Source: Candidatus Omnitrophota bacterium
GTDB lineage: Bacteria > Omnitrophota > Gorgyraeia > Tantalellales > Tantalellaceae
DNA: 6,181 nt
Assembly: GCA_028717825.1 (NCBI GenBank)
Contig: JAQUNB010000077.1
Coordinates: 1-6,181, forward strand
Direction: 5' to 3'
The notes beneath the pieces are model-generated. The model searched no databases. It saw only the letters and a program-made list of their open reading frames with translations, and was not told the DNA's origin. Positions within the stretch are counted from its first letter, which is position 1; each line of letters begins with the position of its first letter. A program made the position numbers and the translations under genes. Below are positions 1 through 4,000 of the stretch, piece by piece.

Positions 1-219
1 ATATTGAATTGTTTGGAAGTAATGGTCCCGTGTAATATAAAATATAAACATTCGGAAGGGAACGCCCCTGCGCACGTTAAGTCGTCGCTTATGGGCAGTT
101 CCGTTAGTATTATTGTTAACGACGGACGGCTGGCACTCGGCACATGGCAGGGGATATACTTTTGTGAGTTTGATGGGCCTAGAACAAGAAAAGTTTATAT
201 AAAGTTTATTGAAGGATGA
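1..219 (+). CDS. yjbQ: YjbQ/UPF0047 family protein, C-terminal part (5' end outside window)
   Basis: The frame is open from the first base and stops at TGA 217-219, so about 72 C-terminal residues are visible of a family that is usually about 130-140 residues. The visible part carries the family's hallmark blocks in order: a His followed by EGNAPAH, then SSLMGSS, then GRLALGTWQGIYFCEFDGPR, then RKVYIKF at the end. The conserved His residues and the GTWQ...EFDGPR strand are the signature of this fold. Some members, including E. coli YjbQ, have been reported to have weak thiamine-phosphate synthase activity, but the physiological role is not settled. No signal peptide or membrane segment is visible, so it is probably cytoplasmic. 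The stop overlaps the ATG of the downstream thioesterase, which implies an operon. The true start lies left of the window; the TTG at 4 is an internal Leu codon. Confidence 0.86.
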   Translation: MLNCLEVMVPCNIKYKHSEGNAPAHVKSSLMGSSVSIIVNDGRLALGTWQGIYFCEFDGPRTRKVYIKFIEG

Positions 220-632
220 TTGATCTTGTGAAAAAAAACGTGCACACGACGGAAGTTAGAGTAAGGTACGCCGAGACGGACCAGATGGGTGTTGTGTATT
301 ATTCGAATTATCTCGTATGGTTCGAGATAGCAAGGACCGAATTTTTTCGCGCAAGAGGGGTAGTGTATAGGAAGATAGAAGAGGAAGACAAGATATATCT
401 GCCGGTAGTTGAATCCTACTGCAGATATCGGGCACCTGTAAAATATGATGATGTCGTTACAATAAATACCGAACTTACCGAAATGGGTTCTACCCGCATA
501 GCATTTAGTTACGAAGTGAAGGTTGGCGATAAGGTAACCACTATTGGCGAGACGAAGCACGCCTTTGTTAATGCCTCCGGCAGCCCCATTCCAGTCCCAG
601 AAAAGATCAGATCACTCCTGTCTAACTCCTGA
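216..632 (+). CDS. ybgC: YbgC/FadM-type acyl-CoA thioesterase (4HBT hotdog fold)
   Basis: The 138-residue product has the single-hotdog-domain length typical of YbgC-like thioesterases, which hydrolyse acyl-CoA thioesters in the cytoplasm. The diagnostic block is at residues 17-36, reading RYAETDQMGVVYYSNYLVWF; D22 matches the catalytic Asp of the 4-hydroxybenzoyl-CoA thioesterase family. The rest alternates strands as expected (VVESYCRYRAPVKYDD, then TRIAFSYEVKVGD, then KHAFVN). The ATG at 216-218 overlaps the upstream TGA at 217-219, which suggests reinitiation coupling. The only Shine-Dalgarno-like run, GAAGGA at 211-216, touches this ATG and so cannot serve it. An in-frame GTG at 228 sits 11 bases after that run and would give a protein beginning MKKNVHTTEV, so it is a real alternative start. 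In Proteobacteria ybgC sits with tol-pal genes; none is visible here. Exact acyl substrate unknown. Confidence 0.88.
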   Translation: MIDLVKKNVHTTEVRVRYAETDQMGVVYYSNYLVWFEIARTEFFRARGVVYRKIEEEDKIYLPVVESYCRYRAPVKYDDVVTINTELTEMGSTRIAFSYEVKVGDKVTTIGETKHAFVNASGSPIPVPEKIRSLLSNS

Positions 633-665
633 GATGTTGTTTGTAAACCGATATGAATAAAAGAG

Positions 666-677
666 TTACAAATGTAA
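666..677. promoter_or_regulatory. TACANNTGTA operator-like box 1
   Basis: TTACAAATGTAA is an interrupted palindrome with 5-bp arms (TTACA/TGTAA) around AA. It matches the TACANNTGTA core bound by winged-helix repressors of the BlaI/MecI/CopY family. Box 2 carries the same arms 35 bases downstream. The regulator is not in the window, and it is not clear which promoter the box controls. Confidence 0.5.
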
Positions 678-700
678 TACGTAGATGTTCAATAGACGGA

Positions 701-712
701 TTACATTTGTAA
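701..712. promoter_or_regulatory. TACANNTGTA operator-like box 2
   Basis: TTACATTTGTAA is the reverse complement of box 1, with the same arms and a TT centre in place of AA. Two tandem dyads about three and a half helical turns apart are typical of BlaI/MecI-type operators. By eye, no other exact TACANNTGTA occurs in the window. The strong promoter lies 138 bases downstream, too far for simple steric block, so an unseen promoter nearby or roadblock control would be needed. Confidence 0.5.
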
Positions 713-849
713 ATGCATATATTTATTGATGATATCGACAACGTCTCCAACGCATTTGGTTTAGGTTGTAAAAAGCAAGGATTACTCGTTTTATTCGCTT
801 ACCAAAAAAATCCCAGCACAAAGTAAAAGCAAAAACAGCTAGATAATTG

Positions 850-878
850 TTGACATATATGTAGCGTTTTGATATAAT
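850..878 (+). promoter_or_regulatory. consensus sigma-70 promoter for the giant gene
   Basis: The -35 is TTGACA (850-855), the spacer is 17 bases, and the -10 is TATAAT (873-878) preceded by TGA (870-872), an extended -10. All twelve core bases match consensus. An A-rich tract at 802-846 could act as an UP element. The expected start is near 885, giving a leader of about 70 bases before the TTG at 955. A perfect 10-bp palindrome ACATATATGT (853-862) overlaps the end of the -35 and could be an operator. Confidence 0.82.
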
Positions 879-915
879 TCTAACATTAAATTTGCTTAAC
901 TTAGATAATTTCAAT

Positions 916-939
916 ATGAAAACGCTTACATTATATTAA
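916..939 (+). other. 7-codon leader ORF (MKTLTLY) upstream of the giant gene
   Basis: An ATG at 916 opens MKTLTLY and stops at TAA 937-939, in the same frame as the giant gene and 15 bases before its TTG. It has no Shine-Dalgarno sequence. It may be chance, a reinitiation leader, or the remains of a longer N-terminus cut by the TAA. Confidence 0.25.
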
Positions 940-954
940 AGAACGGGGTTTAAT

Positions 955-1020
955 TTGTCTAGTGTACGCAAAATCTTTTCTATTTTTTTAATTTTAAGTT
1001 TTACGCTTAATTCTGTTGCA
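955..1020 (+). other. Sec signal peptide of the giant protein
   Basis: Residues 1-22 have a short basic n-region (R5, K6), a hydrophobic core (IFSIFLILSF, 7-16) and a c-region ending S-V-A with small residues at -3 and -1. Signal peptidase I cleavage is expected after A22, leaving GDLALGSS as the mature start. No lipobox Cys is present. Confidence 0.75.
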
Positions 1021-4000
1021 GGGGATCTAGCTCTCGGGTCTTCAGCTTTCTTTTCTAATTCCTTCCAAAATATTTCTGCGCCTTCGTTTGGCATAAACCT
1101 TCTCGATTTTGAGTATAGAGACATAGCGCGGCTCAAATTCGGCCTTGAATCGGAATTAAACTCGTATTCAACCGATAAACCTTCAGTACGTTTAGCTGAA
1201 ATGCCGAAAGTCGTTGATGCGAAAGAGAAAACGATATTTCATCCGGCAAACATGCAATTTTTCTTCCGTGAGATGGAACTTATTCCCGGAACCAACGTTT
1301 CTTATTTGCGGTGCCGGATCAAGGATCCTAAGGAAAACGCTAGAGATTATTTCGTTGTACTCTCCCATGCGCCCGACGGCAATAGGGATTTTTCTGTAGT
1401 TGGGGTATACACCGAAAAAGAATTTGAACACTTTACCAAACTCGGAGAATTTTCACCGCAAAGAAGCGACAAGGACGAAAAGGCGATCGCCCGTTATCTT
1501 GAGCATGAACGGGCGATCGATGAATTTATTAGGAAGAAAATGCTTGCGCAGGACTTCGCGGAAATTGAAGGGCGGGCCAAAGAACTCGGATGGGATGAGA
1601 AATTCCCGGAAAGAATCAAACCTAAAGATGGAACGCGATATTGGTCCAAAGAGATATTTAACTCAAATCTCCTCAATGATTATTCAGCAGGTACGGCGAT
1701 GGGGGAGTTTTTGGGCACTCTCGGCACAAGTTTTGACAAAGCGCTAGGCGATAAAAACATTGTTTTTGTTCGGACGAAATCCAATGAATTCCCGGAGGTT
1801 GAGGTCAATGGGGAAAAAGTCAAAGTTTACAGTCATGCCAGTCAGAATGCGGTGTATGTGTTTATTGAAGAAAGAGTTTTTGATAAGCTTACGAACGTTA
1901 TAAATAAAAAAACAGACAAAATTAATGATGTCTTTGCTAGGGTTGCGGTCCTTGATATTGCAGATCGCCTTATTCATGAAATAGGCGTTACATATGACCT
2001 GTTCTACAAACTGACCAACGATGATGATAAGGGGATGATCACTCAAAACGCGCTTGATGTTCTGTGGGACGAGTTCAAAGACAAAATATTCGCGGACAAA
2101 CCCACCGCAAAGAAACGGCCGGCCGGGGATAGCGTCCCGCCGCTGGATAGATTTTCTGAGCTTAAAAAATTGAAAGGCCCGCAAGTAGATCTCCGTCGGA
2201 ACCTGCCCACCCGCGATTACGCGATGGGTAAAAAAAATGGAAAGAAAAAAAATAGTGGGGTTGTAAATGCGCCCGAAAGTGAAATGAGACGAGCGATATC
2301 GAAGGCGTGGGGGACTCTCCCCGAGGGGCAAGATAATTTTTCCGCTCGTGCCCAAGAAGTGTTTGGTAAAATTCTGGACATATATCTCCAATATCAGCAA
2401 CCTGTGGTAAAGGACGCTCTTACGTATAGGAAAATAGTGCGTGCCGTGCTTTATCGCGCCGATAGCCCCGATTGGGTTTGTAGGGTAGTAGAAAATAATG
2501 CCGCTATGGTTTCGGAATCCGTGAAAGAGGATATACGTGAGAAGCTTTTAGCAAAAGGTAGTATTCAAGTATCAGCCGAAAAACCCGAAGCTGTTCTTTT
2601 TGACGACAAGATATTAGCTTATTATTTTATTGCGAAGGCGATACAACAAAATAGCTACGATGACGTGATGCGGCTATATGATAATAGCGTGAATACTCCG
2701 ATGCCGGAACATTTTTGCGAGTACTACGCAAGCAAATTGTTCGGTGCCGGAAAAGGTAACGACTACCTATATGCTCTTTGGCACTATAAGCGTGAAGAAT
2801 GTATCAGTTTTTTAAACGGAGTTATATACGCAAGCTTTGATGGTTTTTATGAAAAGTATGTAGATGCAAAGGACTACGATACGGCTCAATATATTTTAGG
2901 CGCGTGGAAAAAATATCTCGAATGTCTTCAAATGTGGGGTAGGCGTAATGGGTTAGGTATAGATTCTATGACGATTATAGCATGTCACTTGAGGAATACT
3001 TTACCTGAAAAACAGCGCGAACTGGATATGAGGAGGCGTCAACGTGAACAGGGATCAGATGTTTCTGAAAATGGGCTTAAAGGGCCGGATATTCAATATA
3101 CAGCGGATGATGTAACAAATATTCCTTCCAAAAATGGCGGTATTGGAGTGTTAAGAACGGCGTTGCCGGAAGAAAAGAAACCTGAAGGGATGTTATTAGA
3201 AGAGGATGAAAATCCTGCCGCTGTCGTTACTTTCGAGGGCGAAGAACCGGAAGATGTTGTTCTTACTCAAGGGGTGCCCCCTGAGCAAAGTGGATCGGGG
3301 AGCGGAGTTGCTGGAGCGAATGATGAAAACGGTGGTGAGCCAAGTGCGGGAGGCGCGCCTGAAAGTATGGGTGCTTCCACCTTGAATGAATCAGCCGGGA
3401 CTACTGCCGGTAGTGGAGTGGGAAAAGATGCACCGGATAAAGAAGCCGAAGCCCCCCGTGATCAAAATGTTCCGAATCCTCCGATCGAACCATTAACGGC
3501 CGGCTCACTTGATAAAAAAATATTTAATTTAGCAAATAGCCAACCCAAAGGGACAAAACCGTTAGATCCGGCATCCCAAGGACGTGGCAAGCAGGCTCTC
3601 GAATTATGGGATCGCGCGCAAGAACAAGGAATAACAGGCATAGATGCTCAAACATGGGCGCTTGTTATGAGTGCTGTTCTATACACAGAACGTGATTTTA
3701 AGCGTGTTATCCGGTTTTTTCAGGATGCAATAGATAAAAACGGTTCCGCGCAGTGCGTGTCTAATCCGGAATTTTTGCTTACAACCCCCAAATGGGTAGC
3801 CGATTATTTCTTTGCCAGAGCTTTGGACACTGAAAGCAGAAATGACCTTTGTTCTCAGGGGAATAAAACTTTTCTTGAATATTGGGGGGACAAGCTTTAC
3901 GGCGAAGGAATGGGGAAGAAACGCCTTGAGAAGATCTTTAAAAATTATAATAAGATCGACTGGTTGGACGCAAATATACCAAAAACACTCGAAAATTTTT

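Larger units (their letters stand above)
666..712. repeat. 13-bp perfect inverted repeat
   Basis: Arms 666-678 and 700-712 are perfect reverse complements, followed inward by one A/G mismatch and three more pairs (680-682 with 696-698), leaving a 13-base loop. In RNA this would be an AT-rich hairpin. No U-run follows, so it is a poor intrinsic terminator. The symmetry is largely explained by the two operator-like boxes. Confidence 0.7.
633..954. other. intergenic regulatory region without a convincing gene
   Basis: These 322 bases separate the thioesterase from the giant gene. They hold a pair of TACANNTGTA boxes (666-712), an A-rich stretch (802-846), a consensus promoter (850-878) and a 7-codon leader ORF (916-939). 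A 37-codon frame at 713-826 and a 63-codon minus-strand frame at 723-914 have no ribosome binding site and no recognisable product. No terminator with a U-run is visible after the thioesterase, so read-through from the upstream operon cannot be excluded. Confidence 0.75.

Noticed and set aside
666..712. Intrinsic terminator for the YjbQ-YbgC operon
   Set aside because: The stem is AT-rich and no U-run follows it; each arm is itself a dyad, which fits operator boxes better.
713..826. 37-codon plus-strand ORF (MHIFIDDIDNV...) just after the operator-like boxes
   Set aside because: No ribosome binding site, no clear promoter, no recognisable product, and its start touches the operator box; length is within chance for this AT-rich stretch.
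723..914. 63-codon minus-strand ORF across the intergenic region
   Set aside because: Basic and aromatic-rich composition without a family resemblance or ribosome site; it runs antisense to the consensus promoter.
916..918. ATG 916 as start of the giant protein
   Set aside because: The frame is closed by TAA at 937-939, before the signal peptide.
1975..1989. HEIGV as a zinc metalloprotease motif
   Set aside because: The fifth position is Val, not the His required by HExxH, and no downstream Glu/His zinc ligand pattern was recognised.
1744..2400. 218-codon minus-strand open frame
   Set aside because: It lies entirely opposite the giant gene, has no recognisable domain and fits a codon-bias shadow.
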